Assembly: GCF_036898825.1 (NCBI RefSeq)
Contig: NZ_JARUND010000002.1
Location: forward strand, 4,154,001 to 4,218,000
From: Streptomyces sp. B21-083
Lineage (GTDB): Bacteria > Actinomycetota > Actinomycetes > Streptomycetales > Streptomycetaceae
Length of the DNA: 64,000 bases
Reading direction: 5' to 3'
Of this stretch, positions 34,616 through 42,853 are shown piece by piece. The notes under the pieces were generated by a model, which saw nothing but the letters and a program-made list of their open reading frames with translations, had not been told where the DNA came from and made no database searches. Position 1 is the first letter of the stretch, and each line of letters begins with the position of its first letter. A program made the translations under genes and the position numbers.

Positions 34616-35776
34616 CTAGCCGGCTGCTGAGGTCGGCGAAGGTGCGTGGGGGTAGGTGGCTGACCGGTGCTGGAAGGACAGGATCTTCGGGTTCTGGACG
34701 ACCCCGTCGCGGATCTCGATCGCCTTCCTCAGCGTGACGTCGGCGTCCCAGGCCGCCGGGCCTTGCATGACCTTGCGCAGGTAGGGCAACAGCGCCTCAC
34801 TGATCTCCCAGGTGGCGGAGTTCCACAGGTGGGACGGGCTGTGGTCGACCGCGTAGTAGTGGCAGCCCGGTCCCACCGTGTGCATGGGTTCACCGAAGGT
34901 GGTCGGGGCGGCCCACTCGAAGCCCATGCCCTCGTCGCAGGAGACGTCGATGAAAAAGGTCCCCGGCCTGAACAGGGCGAGATCCTCGTCGGTGACGAAC
35001 GTGAGGGGCGCGTCGGTGTCCTGGAAGATGCAGTTGACGATGATGTCGAACCCGGCCAGGTACTCCGCCAGCGGCACGGGGCCGGTCGGGGTGGCTGCCT
35101 GGAGGCGCGACGGGTCGTCCTCCTGCTCCTCGAAGTGGGCCATCACGACCGACGGCATCGGCGAGGCCACGGCCGCGGCGGCGCGCTGGGTGAGCACCGT
35201 GACATCGGTGACCCCCATCGCTCCCAGGCCCGTGACCGCTCCGCGCGCCGTGGCACCGAAGCTCATGACCACCGCGCGCAGGCGGCGGCCGTAGTGACCG
35301 GTCAGGCCGCCGAGCTGGAGGGCGTGCAGCACCGAGCAGTAGCCGGCCAGCTCGTTGTTCTTGTGGAACACATGGACGCTGAAGGCGCCCGTCGAGGTCC
35401 AGTGGTTCATGGCTTCCCAGGCGATCAGGGTCAGCCGGCGGTCGATGGCGAGCTGCGTCATCTTCTCGTCCTGCACGCAGTGCGGCCACCCCCACAGCAC
35501 CTGGCCCTCGCGCAGCTCGGCGACGTCGTCGTGCGTCGGCTTGGGCAGCAGCATGACATCGCACTCGGCGAGAAGCTGCTCGCGGGAGCGCAGCCCGGCC
35601 ACGAGGGTGCTCAGCGCGTCGTCGTCGACGCCGAACCGTTCGCCGTAGCCCTGTTCGAGGAAGATCTTCTCGCGTATGTCCGGGGCGATCCGGTCCAGGT
35701 GGCGGGGGTGCAGGGGCAGACGGAACTCGTTCTCCTTGTGCGAGGAGGCGAGTACTCCGAGAGTCATCAGGCTCAT
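34616..35776 (-). CDS. N5-(carboxyethyl)ornithine synthase-like, AlaDH/PNT-family dehydrogenase
   Basis: 386 residues; ATG at 35776 (an ATG three codons on is possible). The N-terminal alanine-dehydrogenase-type domain (LGVLASSHKENEFRLPLHPRH ... IFLEQGYGERFGVDDDAL) and the linking DVMLLPKPTHDDVAELREGQVLWGWPHCVQ match CEOS rather than AlaDH. The nucleotide-binding half has VVMSFGATARGAVTGLGAMGV. IDVSCDEGMGFEWAAPTTF and YYAVDHSPSHLW complete the CEOS-type signature. These enzymes reductively condense pyruvate with an amino-acid side-chain amine using NADPH. The natural substrate here is unknown. Confidence 0.75.
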   Translation of the reverse strand: MSLMTLGVLASSHKENEFRLPLHPRHLDRIAPDIREKIFLEQGYGERFGVDDDALSTLVAGLRSREQLLAECDVMLLPKPTHDDVAELREGQVLWGWPHCVQDEKMTQLAIDRRLTLIAWEAMNHWTSTGAFSVHVFHKNNELAGYCSVLHALQLGGLTGHYGRRLRAVVMSFGATARGAVTGLGAMGVTDVTVLTQRAAAAVASPMPSVVMAHFEEQEDDPSRLQAATPTGPVPLAEYLAGFDIIVNCIFQDTDAPLTFVTDEDLALFRPGTFFIDVSCDEGMGFEWAAPTTFGEPMHTVGPGCHYYAVDHSPSHLWNSATWEISEALLPYLRKVMQGPAAWDADVTLRKAIEIRDGVVQNPKILSFQHRSATYPHAPSPTSAAG

Positions 35777-35964
35777 GTGGGGCGGCTCATTTCCGACCGG
35801 ACGCGAGGCGATCCGGCATTGCCGTTCCCCGAGGGCGACGCCGAAATGGATGACGGCGTGCGAAGTGCGCTCGGTACCGCCACCGTACTCCGTCCGACGC
35901 ACAACCCCCTACTTCTCGGGACATCCGTACATATCGTCACAAGCTACCGCTAACACGGCGAGAC

Positions 35965-36570
35965 TCATCGCCGGTCACGGCGGCCCAGCGTCGTCTCCAC
36001 GTCCTCCCATGCCAGTCCGCTCAGCAGGGGCCGGAAGCCGGTGAACAGGGCGAGCAGGTCCGGGCCCCACTGTTCGCGGAAGACCGGGTTCACGCGGGCC
36101 AGGTCGAGTTCGTTCGCGGCGGTCAGCTCGGCGAGGTCCTCGCGGCGGCTCCGGTTCACGGGTCGGGCGCCGCCGGTGAAGCGGTCGTAGAACGGCGCGT
36201 TCGGGAGCGCCAGGCCGGGATACGTGGCCTTGCGGGCCATGGCGGAGTAGACGTGGACGATCTCCTCCGCCTCCGGGCCGATCACCCTCGCCAGCTCGGC
36301 GCGGCGGTCGAGGGAGAGCAGGGCGGTGGGGAAGCCGTCGGCGCCGTAGGCGGCGTGACAGAGACCCGCCAGACGGAGGGCCGGCCGGGCCTCCCAGGCC
36401 GCGAGCAGTCGGTACACCCGGCAGAGGTGGGCGAGCAACGTCCCGCCGGGGTGCGCTATTTGCTCGGCGCCCAACTGCCGGAGGAATCCGACGGTTTGGG
36501 CGGCCGTGGACGGAACGACAGCGGGAGGGGAGGGAGAGGGAGGTGAGGGAGAGGGAAGGGAAGCGGACAT
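35965..36570 (-). CDS. Conserved hypothetical protein, HD-like (DUF6817 type)
   Basis: 201 residues; ATG at 36570, with GAGAGG about 11 nt upstream. The first 20 residues are a Ser/Pro repeat (SLPSPSPPSPSPP), reflecting a low-complexity GGGAGAGGGAGG-like DNA run. The rest is helical: TVGFLRQLGAEQIAHPGGTLLAHLCRVYRLLAAWE, LAGLCHAAYGADGF, then EEIVHVYSAMARK. The spaced His-x3-H/HA motifs resemble a degenerate metal-dependent HD phosphohydrolase. The family is common in actinobacteria, without an assigned reaction. The LysR gene at 36766 is divergent. Confidence 0.7.
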   Translation of the reverse strand: MSASLPSPSPPSPSPPAVVPSTAAQTVGFLRQLGAEQIAHPGGTLLAHLCRVYRLLAAWEARPALRLAGLCHAAYGADGFPTALLSLDRRAELARVIGPEAEEIVHVYSAMARKATYPGLALPNAPFYDRFTGGARPVNRSRREDLAELTAANELDLARVNPVFREQWGPDLLALFTGFRPLLSGLAWEDVETTLGRRDRR

Positions 36571-36732
36571 GGGGGTGGCGTCCTCTCGGTGCGCGAAAGG
36601 TCGGCACCCGTCCGCTCCCCACCCCTTGGTCCGGACCCCGGCGGGGGCGCGGGACGGGTTGCCGCCTGGGCCCTGCCCTGAGCGTGACGTACTCGGCCGC
36701 AACCAGTCAATCCTAAGGTTCTGTCACCAACT

Positions 36733-36766
36733 CCAAGTATTTGCTTGGGTGTTAGCTTGGGCGTTG
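36733..36766 (+). promoter_or_regulatory. Inverted and direct repeats at the LysR gene start
   Basis: CCAAG-N6-CTTGG (36733-36748) is an inverted repeat of the T-N11-A type favoured by LysR proteins. The right arm begins a 12-bp tandem repeat (GCTTGGGTGTTA 36743-36754, GCTTGGGCGTTG 36755-36766) that runs into the GTG start. It is probably an autoregulatory operator. Confidence 0.5.
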
Positions 36767-37656
36767 TGACCCTGGATGACCTGCGTGTGTTCGTCGCCGT
36801 GTGCCGGGCCGGGAGCCTGAGCGCGGTCGCCCGTGACCTCGCCTGTACGCAGTCGGCGGTGAGTCAGCATGTGAAGCGGCTGGAGCGGGAGACGGGCGTC
36901 GCTCTGCTGGAGCGGCATGCGCGGGGAGTCGTACCGACCGAGGCCGGGCGCGTTTTGCAGACCGCCGCCTCGCAAGGCATCGCCGGACTGGACCTCGCCC
37001 TACGACAGCTCAAGGACCTCGTCGACGGTGAGAGCGGGTCCGTACGGGTCGCCACCGGTGCCACCACCGTGCGGCACTTCATGGCGGACGCGGTGGTGGC
37101 CTTTCGGCGTCAACACCCCAAGGTGAGCCTGGAGTTCCGTACGGAGAACTCCAGCCGGGGGTGTTTCGCCGCGCTGGCCGACAGTGAGTTGGACCTCGCT
37201 TGGATCACCATCGGGGCGCCGGTGCGGGGTATCGAGCAGCGGGTGGTGATGGAGTTGCCGTGGGTGCTGGCTGTGGGTGCGGGTGATGCTCTCGCTCGGC
37301 GGGCTTGTGCCGAGGCCGACGATCTGCGCGACCTGCGGTTGATACGGCTGCCGCCCAACTCCACTTCCGCCGCGCATCTGGACGCGGCGTTCGCGGAGGT
37401 GGGGGTGCGCCCGGTGTTCGACACGAGTGTCGCCGACTGGGATACCGCTTTGTTGCTGGCCGAGTTGGGCCTCGGGGCCGCCATCGTCCCCGCTGTGCCT
37501 GATCTGGTGGTGCCGGGTTCTGACGGGCCGGTGCGGCTGGTTCCGTTGCGCGGGTTTCGGCCGCTGGCGGTGGGGTGGGCTGTTCGGCGGTGGGATGCGC
37601 TCAGTCCGACTGCCCGGGCGTTTGCGGATACCGTTGCTGAGAGTTGTGGTGGTTAG
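36766..37656 (+). CDS. LysR-family transcriptional regulator
   Basis: 296 residues; GTG at 36766 (VTLDDLRVFVAVCRAGSLS), the usual LysR opening, although no Shine-Dalgarno is seen and the mRNA may be leaderless. An N-terminal winged HTH covers about 1-60 (SLSAVARDLACTQSAVSQHVKRLERETGVALLERH). A periplasmic-binding-type effector domain follows. The target is unknown; LysR genes often regulate the divergent neighbour, here the HD-like gene at 35965-36570. A repeat-type hairpin separates it from the convergent acyl-CoA synthetase. Confidence 0.9.
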   Translation: MTLDDLRVFVAVCRAGSLSAVARDLACTQSAVSQHVKRLERETGVALLERHARGVVPTEAGRVLQTAASQGIAGLDLALRQLKDLVDGESGSVRVATGATTVRHFMADAVVAFRRQHPKVSLEFRTENSSRGCFAALADSELDLAWITIGAPVRGIEQRVVMELPWVLAVGAGDALARRACAEADDLRDLRLIRLPPNSTSAAHLDAAFAEVGVRPVFDTSVADWDTALLLAELGLGAAIVPAVPDLVVPGSDGPVRLVPLRGFRPLAVGWAVRRWDALSPTARAFADTVAESCGG

Positions 37657-37690
37657 GTTGTTCGTTGGCTGCGGGCTCGTGGGGGCATGT

Positions 37691-37720
37691 CGCAGTTCCC
37701 CGCGCCCCCATAGGGCGCGG
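37691..37720. terminator. Dispersed Streptomyces repeat acting as terminator (copy 1)
   Basis: The core GCAGTTCCCCGCGCCCC is the same as at 41001-41035. It ends in a perfect 8-bp hairpin (CCGCGCCC 37700-37707 with GGGCGCGG 37713-37720) between the convergent LysR and acyl-CoA synthetase genes. Confidence 0.65.
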
Positions 37721-37738
37721 TCAACTCGTCAGCACTCC

Positions 37739-39679
37739 TCAGCGCTCGTACAACCCCTCCACCTCCGCCGCGAAGTCCCGCATGACCTCGAAGCGGCGCA
37801 GCTTCATCGACGGTGTGAGGTGGCCGGCCTCCTCCGTGAAGTCGACGGGGAGGATGGTGAAGCGGCGGATCGACTCCGGGCGGGAGACGAGCTTGTTCGC
37901 CTCCTCCACCGCCCGTTGGATGACGGCCCTCAAGTCGGCGTCGTTCATGAGGAGTTCGGGCGGCACCGGGTGCTTGCCCTGCATCTGGCGCCAGTGGGTG
38001 AGGCCGGGGGAGTCAAGGGTGATCAGGGCCGAGATGTACGGGCGGCCGTCGCCCAGGACCATCGCCTGGGAGATCAGGGGGTGGGCCCGCAGCCAGTTCT
38101 CCATGGGTGCCGGGGCGACGCTCTTACCGCCGGCGGTGATCAGGATCTCCTTCTTGCGGCCGGTGATCGTCAGATAGCCCTCTTCGTCGAGGGAGCCGAT
38201 GTCGCCCGTCGCGAGCCAGCCCTCCGGTGCCGCCGGGACGACGCCGCCCGCGCTCAGGTCCCAGTAGCCGCGCAGGATCTGATCGCCGGACAGCTCCACC
38301 TCACCGTCGGCGGCGATCCGGACGCGGGTGCCGGGGAGAGGCCAACCCACCGTGCCCACACGGGGTTTGAGCGGTGGCGTGACCGTGGCCGCGCCCGTGG
38401 ACTCGGTCAGGCCGTACCCCTCGTAGATCTCGATGCCCGCCCCGGCGAAGAAGCCGGCCAGGGGGCGGCCGAGCGGTGAGCCACCGCAGATCATGTAACG
38501 GACCCTGCCGCCCATGGCGTTGCGGATACGGCGGTAGACGAGGGGGTCGTAGAAGGCGCGCGAGGTGCGCAGCGCGCGGCTGGGGCCGTTGCCGATGCCG
38601 TGCCGCTGGTCCTCCACCGCCTCGCTGTAGCGGCGGGCCACGCTCACCGCGCGGTCGAAGGACGAGACCCGTTTGCCCGCCTCGGCCTTCGCGCGGGCCG
38701 TGTTGAAGACCTTCTCCAGCATGTAGGGGATGGCGAGCAGACAGGTTGGTTTGAAGGCCGCGAGGTCTCCCAGCAGGTCTTCCGACCTGAGGCTGGGGGC
38801 GTGGCCCAGCCGGATGCCCGCCCGTATGCAGGCGATGGCCACCATCCGGCCGAAGACGTGGGACATCGGCAGGAACAGCAGTACCGACGCCTCATCCTTC
38901 GTCTGTTCCCGGAAGACGGGGTAGAGGAGTTCGATGGCGTTGTCGACCTCGGCGAAGAAGTTGCCGTGCGTGAGCGCGCAGCCCTTGGGGCGGCCGGTCG
39001 TGCCCGAGGTGTAGATGAGTGTGGCGAGGGTGTCCGGGCCCAACACCCCACGGCGTACGGCGACTTCCTGGTCCGGCACGTCCTTGCCGAGTTCCGCGAG
39101 CCGCTCCACGTGCCCCTTCTCGAAGACCCACATGTGCTTGAGGTCGGGGATGCGGTCGCGTTCCGGGCCGAGGGCGGCGGCCTGGGCGGTCGTCTCCGCG
39201 GCGAGGGCCACGGCGCCGGAGTCCTGGAGGATCCAGCGGGTCTGGAAGGCGGAGGACGTCGGATAGATGGGTACGGTCACCAGTCCCGCCGCCCACGCGG
39301 CGAAGTCCATGAGCGTCCACTCGTACGTCGTCCGCGCCATGATGGCCAGCCGGTCACCCGGCACCAGGCCCTCGGCTATCAGCCCCTTGGCCAGCGCGAG
39401 GACCTGCTCGGCGAACTCGGCCGCCGTGACATGCTCCCAGCTGCCCTCCGGCGTACGGCGGCTGAGGACTGTCGCTTCGGGGTCCTCGTTCGCGTTGTCG
39501 AAGGGGATGTCCGCGAGCGAGCCGTACGTCGCGGGCGCGACGAACGCCGGTACGGACACCTCCCGCACGGCTCCGTCCAGCCGCCGGATCTCGGGCTCCA
39601 CCAGCAGGGGTTCGCCGTCGTAGCCGACGGCGGCCACGATCTGCGGTGAGGTCGGGGAAGACGGGAACGACGAGGACAC
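37739..39679 (-). CDS. Long-chain fatty-acyl-CoA synthetase (AMP-forming)
   Basis: 646 residues; GTG at 39679 with AGGAG about 7 nt upstream. ANL-superfamily motifs: ATLIYTSGTTGRPKGCALTHGN (P-loop-like A3), FLPMSHVFGRM, EIYEGYGLTESTGA, and WLATGDIGSLDEEGYLTITGRKKEILI, whose Asp binds ATP ribose and whose Lys closes the active site. It activates fatty acids to acyl-AMP and then acyl-CoA in the cytoplasm, probably for degradation or lipid recycling. Its upstream gap to the MaoC hydratase gene is a divergent control region, suggesting coordinated acyl-CoA metabolism. Confidence 0.9.
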   Translation of the reverse strand: MSSSFPSSPTSPQIVAAVGYDGEPLLVEPEIRRLDGAVREVSVPAFVAPATYGSLADIPFDNANEDPEATVLSRRTPEGSWEHVTAAEFAEQVLALAKGLIAEGLVPGDRLAIMARTTYEWTLMDFAAWAAGLVTVPIYPTSSAFQTRWILQDSGAVALAAETTAQAAALGPERDRIPDLKHMWVFEKGHVERLAELGKDVPDQEVAVRRGVLGPDTLATLIYTSGTTGRPKGCALTHGNFFAEVDNAIELLYPVFREQTKDEASVLLFLPMSHVFGRMVAIACIRAGIRLGHAPSLRSEDLLGDLAAFKPTCLLAIPYMLEKVFNTARAKAEAGKRVSSFDRAVSVARRYSEAVEDQRHGIGNGPSRALRTSRAFYDPLVYRRIRNAMGGRVRYMICGGSPLGRPLAGFFAGAGIEIYEGYGLTESTGAATVTPPLKPRVGTVGWPLPGTRVRIAADGEVELSGDQILRGYWDLSAGGVVPAAPEGWLATGDIGSLDEEGYLTITGRKKEILITAGGKSVAPAPMENWLRAHPLISQAMVLGDGRPYISALITLDSPGLTHWRQMQGKHPVPPELLMNDADLRAVIQRAVEEANKLVSRPESIRRFTILPVDFTEEAGHLTPSMKLRRFEVMRDFAAEVEGLYER

Positions 39680-40025
39680 GAGCGGCTCCTGTGACGTGCG
39701 GCGGCCTTCCGGCGTGTACACCTCTGACGGTGTTCACCACAGATGTACGACTTCGGCGGTCCCGCTGTTCAGAAACCGGATCGTACGGCTCGCACGTGTG
39801 GGGGTCGTGCGGGTTCCGGGGCGGTGGAGCGGCGGGGATGTGGAAGCTCAGGTGTCACACAGGTTTTCGATGGGTCGTCTTGCCCTGTCCTGAGCGTTTT
39901 TCACGTTAGCACCGGCCCCATATGCCTTCCCAGCCCTTCTTCACACTTTCATCCAGGGGTGATCCGGGGCTTACCTCCGGTAACCTGACTCTGGAGTAAG
40001 TATGGTATCGAGGTGGGAGTTGACC
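39680..40025. promoter_or_regulatory. 346-bp divergent control region with two adjacent palindromes
   Basis: This noncoding stretch separates the acyl-CoA synthetase and MaoC genes. TTACC-TCC-GGTAA (39971-39983) is a perfect inverted repeat, followed by ACTC-TG-GAGT (39988-39997). Both lie 30-55 bp upstream of the MaoC ATG and are candidate operators, perhaps for a TetR-type regulator. Nothing else was recognised in it. Confidence 0.45.
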
Positions 40026-40961
40026 ATGACCGACCGCTCGCTTCGCACCCTCGACCGGTCTCCGGCCCTGGCACCCCTGCTCGCCCGGGGCGCCTTCGCG
40101 TCCCCTTTGAAAAAGGCCGCGCTCAACAGGTCCCGCCCGGACGCCATCCTCCCGGGCACCCGCCTCGTCCTGCCCGGCGTACGCATCGATCTCGCCCGCC
40201 TCGCCGCCTACGAACGGGTCTGCGGCTTCCCCGTCGGCGACGACGCCCTTCCCCTCACTTATCCACACGTCCTCGGCTTCCCGCTGGCCATGCTCCTGAT
40301 GACCGAGCGCAGCTTTCCGCTCCCGCTGCTCGGGCTGGTCCACACCTCGGTGGAGATCCTCCGCCGACGCCCGCTCGCCGCCACCGGCATCTACGAACTC
40401 TCCGTTTACGTCGATGAGTTGACGCCCCACCGGCGCGGCACCGAAGCGTCCGTGCGGACGGAGGTACGGGAAGGTGAGGACGGGGGCCGGGGCGGGGGCG
40501 AGGTACCGGTGTGGGAGTCGACGAGCACCTATCTGGCACGGCACCGGAGCGAGGTGCCCGCCGGTGCGCGGGACGCCGGTGCGCAGGACGCCGGTGCGCG
40601 GGACGCCGGTGACGAGCCCGAGGCGCTGCCGCTGGTCACCGAGTGGCGGCTCGGCGAGGATGTCGGCCGGCGGTACTCCGCCGCCTCCGGCGACCGCAAC
40701 CCCATCCACCTGCACGCCCTCACCGCCCGCCTCTTCGGCTTCCGGCGCGCGATAGCCCACGGCATGTGGACCGCCGCCCGCTGCCTCGCCGCCCACGGGA
40801 CCCCCGAATCGGCCCTGGTCCGCACCGACTTCAGGGCGCCGGTGCTGCTGCCGGGCACGGTGGAGTACGGGGCGGACGGCGCCGGGAACTTCGAACTGCG
40901 GGGCGGGGGACGCGTACATCTGCGGGGTGAGGTTCGGGGCGTTCCACTCAGGGTGCCGTGA
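40026..40961 (+). CDS. MaoC-family (R)-hydratase-like hot-dog protein
   Basis: 311 residues; ATG at 40026, with AGGTGGGAG upstream. The C-terminal hot-dog carries the hydratase-2 motif YSAASGDRNPIHLHALTARLFGFRRAIAHGMW, with the conserved Asp and His. The N-terminal half (residues 30-150) is a second, degenerate hot-dog (LTYPHVLGFPLAMLLM). Between them is a hydrophilic linker containing three exact-type 5-residue repeats (GARDA/GAQDA/GARDA). A role in fatty-acid degradation or modification, hydrating enoyl-CoA, is likely. It faces the divergent acyl-CoA synthetase. Confidence 0.85.
   Translation: MTDRSLRTLDRSPALAPLLARGAFASPLKKAALNRSRPDAILPGTRLVLPGVRIDLARLAAYERVCGFPVGDDALPLTYPHVLGFPLAMLLMTERSFPLPLLGLVHTSVEILRRRPLAATGIYELSVYVDELTPHRRGTEASVRTEVREGEDGGRGGGEVPVWESTSTYLARHRSEVPAGARDAGAQDAGARDAGDEPEALPLVTEWRLGEDVGRRYSAASGDRNPIHLHALTARLFGFRRAIAHGMWTAARCLAAHGTPESALVRTDFRAPVLLPGTVEYGADGAGNFELRGGGRVHLRGEVRGVPLRVP
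40560..40604 (+). repeat. Three tandem 15-bp repeats inside the MaoC gene
   Basis: Three copies of a 15-bp unit (GCCGGTGCGCGGGAC, with one copy reading GCAGGAC at the end) encode the linker AGARD-AGAQD-AGARD. In-frame unit length keeps the reading frame, and the copy number could vary between strains. Confidence 0.75.
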
Positions 40962-41000
40962 GGGGTGTCGGGTTGTCGGGTCACTGCGGCGCCGTTGTGG

Positions 41001-41035
41001 CTGGTCGCGCAGTTCCCCGCGCCCCTGACGGGCGC
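41001..41035. terminator. Dispersed Streptomyces repeat acting as terminator (copy 2)
   Basis: Same GCAGTTCCCCGCGCCCC core as copy 1 at 37691. The 3' half forms a perfect stem (GCGCCC 41019-41024 with GGGCGC 41030-41035), between the convergent MaoC and TetR genes. Confidence 0.65.
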
Positions 41036-41042
41036 TGCCCGA

Positions 41043-41693
41043 TCAGGTGTTTTCCGGCGGAGGTGACCAGGGGTGGCCTGCCATCAGGCTGTCCAGGCCC
41101 GCCCAGGCGAAGTTCATCAGAGTCGTCGCCGCCTGTTTCGCGGTGACGCCCGGGGTGGTGTTCGCCCAGGCCGCCAGGGACTCGGCGGCGCCGACCAGGG
41201 CCACGGCCAGGCCGGCGACCTCCCGCTCGGGCAGCGAGGGGTCGCGGTGGGCCTCGCGGGCGGCGACCACGATCAGCTGGGTGACGAACGCGACGAGTTC
41301 TTCGCGCATCGCCGCGACCTCGGTCGCGAACGGCTCGCCGTGTGTACGGGCCTGGAGATGGAGCACCGACCAGCCGTCCGGGTTCTGGGCGGTGTGCGTG
41401 AAGAACGCGCGCAGGCCGTCCCAGAGCTGGCGGTCGGCGGGCAGGGCCGGTTCGACGCCGGCACGGACCGCTTCGGTGAGCGTCCTGGCCTCGCGCCGGA
41501 TGCAGGCGGTGAAGAGGTCTTCCTTCGAGTTCAGGTACAGATAGACCAACGGCTTGGAGACACCGGCGAGTTCGGCGATCTCGTCCATCGACGCGGCCAT
41601 GTAGCCGCGCTGGCCGAAGGTCCGTACGGCGGCGTCCAGCATCTGCTGCTCACGGACGGCGCGCGGCATCCGCTTGTTCTTCACAGCACCCAT
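41043..41693 (-). CDS. TetR-family transcriptional regulator
   Basis: 216 residues; ATG at 41693. The N-terminal HTH (REQQMLDAAVRTFGQRGYMAASMDEIAELAGVSKPLVYLYLNSKEDLF, about 10-60) is canonical. The C-terminal helical domain (TLTEAVRAGVEPALPADRQLWDGLRAFF) would bind a ligand. The upstream ORF extension is Arg-rich shadow sequence. It converges with the MaoC gene, whose promoter carries palindromes, and is a candidate regulator of it. That link is speculative. Confidence 0.9.
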   Translation of the reverse strand: MGAVKNKRMPRAVREQQMLDAAVRTFGQRGYMAASMDEIAELAGVSKPLVYLYLNSKEDLFTACIRREARTLTEAVRAGVEPALPADRQLWDGLRAFFTHTAQNPDGWSVLHLQARTHGEPFATEVAAMREELVAFVTQLIVVAAREAHRDPSLPEREVAGLAVALVGAAESLAAWANTTPGVTAKQAATTLMNFAWAGLDSLMAGHPWSPPPENT

Positions 41694-41745
41694 GAAGGCA
41701 AGGGTAGTTGTGCGGACCCGGTGCGCGGGCCTGCGTGTCGTGAGG

Positions 41746-42072
41746 TCAGGAGGGCTGGCTCTGAGCCTGCGTCTGGGCCTGCGCCTGCGCGCGGGCCGCC
41801 TCGTCGATCGCCTCGTCCTCCTGGCTGCGGTTCGCCTCCAGGTTGGCCTTGGCGCGGTCCACCCGCTCGACGATCTGCACCGACGCCCGGTCGCGCTCCT
41901 TGCGGAGGACAACGAAGCTGATCGGGGCGGAGATCACCAGGGAGAGGAGGATGATCCACATGCCGTTGGAGCCGCCCAGGCCGCGCGGGGCGATACCGGA
42001 GTAGACGGCGCCCCAGACGACCAGCAGGCAGGCCACCAAGATCCCGAGGCGCATCAGCGTGTAGCGGAGCAT
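41746..42072 (-). CDS. DUF4229 membrane protein
   Basis: 108 residues; ATG at 42072 (MLRYTLMRLGILVA). Two membrane helices (MRLGILVACLLVVWGAVYSGI and MWIILLSLVISAPISFVVL) form a hairpin. A cytoplasmic basic and acidic tail (RKERDRASVQIVERVDRAKANLEANRSQEDEAIDEAARAQ) ends in a Gln/Ala repeat (QAQAQTQAQSQ). This is the standard DUF4229 layout in actinobacteria; function unknown. It lies between the TetR and GNAT genes. Confidence 0.8.
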   Translation of the reverse strand: MLRYTLMRLGILVACLLVVWGAVYSGIAPRGLGGSNGMWIILLSLVISAPISFVVLRKERDRASVQIVERVDRAKANLEANRSQEDEAIDEAARAQAQAQTQAQSQPS

Positions 42073-42166
42073 CTCAATCCACTCTTCCGGTTCCAAAAAG
42101 GGGCACCGTCCAGTGAAGCACGACTGGCTCCCGATCTTGCACGGGGGTCCACGGGCTTCCGCAGGC

Positions 42167-42691
42167 TCACAGCAGGGGCAGCAGCATGATGACGTCGTCG
42201 CGGTCGTCGCCGGGCGCGACCCGTATCGCGCCGGGTATGCGGCCGACCTCCTTGTAGCCGCAGGAGCCGTAGAAACGCTCCAGTCCGAGGCCGCCGCGGC
42301 AGGTGAGGCGGATCGCCTCCGTACCCTCGAAGGTGCGGGCCGCGTCGGCCGCCGCCGACAGCAGGGTGCGGCCGTAGCCGCTGCCCTGGTGGCGGGGGTG
42401 CACCATCACCGTGTACAGCCACACCCAGTGGGTCATCAGACGGTGGGTGTTGAAGGCGAGGAAGGCGGTCGCGGCGACCCGCCCGTCCTCGTCGTGCGCG
42501 ACCAGCAGCCGGGTACGCCCGCCCGCCATCGCCACGAAGTGCTTCACCAACTCGGGCCGAACCGTCTCCCTCTCCACCGGCGCGACGAACCCGACGGCAC
42601 CGCCCGCGTTGGAGACGTCGGTCCACAGATCGAGGAGCCCGTCGCGAAGCTCGGGGGTGACTGCGGGGTCAAGAGTGAAGGTAAGGGCCAC
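42167..42691 (-). CDS. GNAT-family N-acetyltransferase
   Basis: 174 residues; GTG at 42691 chosen by homology of the N-terminus (VALTFTLDPAVTPELRDGLLDLWTDVSNAGGAVGFV); the Shine-Dalgarno is weak. Acetyl-CoA-binding motif A is VWLYTVMVHPRHQGSGYGRTLLSAAADAA, and the motif-B end is LERFYGSCGYKEVGRIPG. It probably transfers an acetyl group to a small molecule or protein amine. Substrate unknown. It lies 162 bp after the mqnE stop on the same strand, but a shared transcript is not clear. Confidence 0.8.
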   Translation of the reverse strand: MALTFTLDPAVTPELRDGLLDLWTDVSNAGGAVGFVAPVERETVRPELVKHFVAMAGGRTRLLVAHDEDGRVAATAFLAFNTHRLMTHWVWLYTVMVHPRHQGSGYGRTLLSAAADAARTFEGTEAIRLTCRGGLGLERFYGSCGYKEVGRIPGAIRVAPGDDRDDVIMLLPLL

Positions 42692-42853
42692 CTGGGCATC
42701 GTAAGCCTTACCCTGAGGGTGCTGGGTGGGGTCTTGGCGCACGGGGCGGCCCCGGCAGCCTGCGGCCCCTTGGACGAGTCGCCCGGCCGAGGCCTGGACC
42801 CGGAGAGCGCGGGCTGCGCGGCCTCCGGGCATGCGTGCGTGGCTGTCAGGCCT

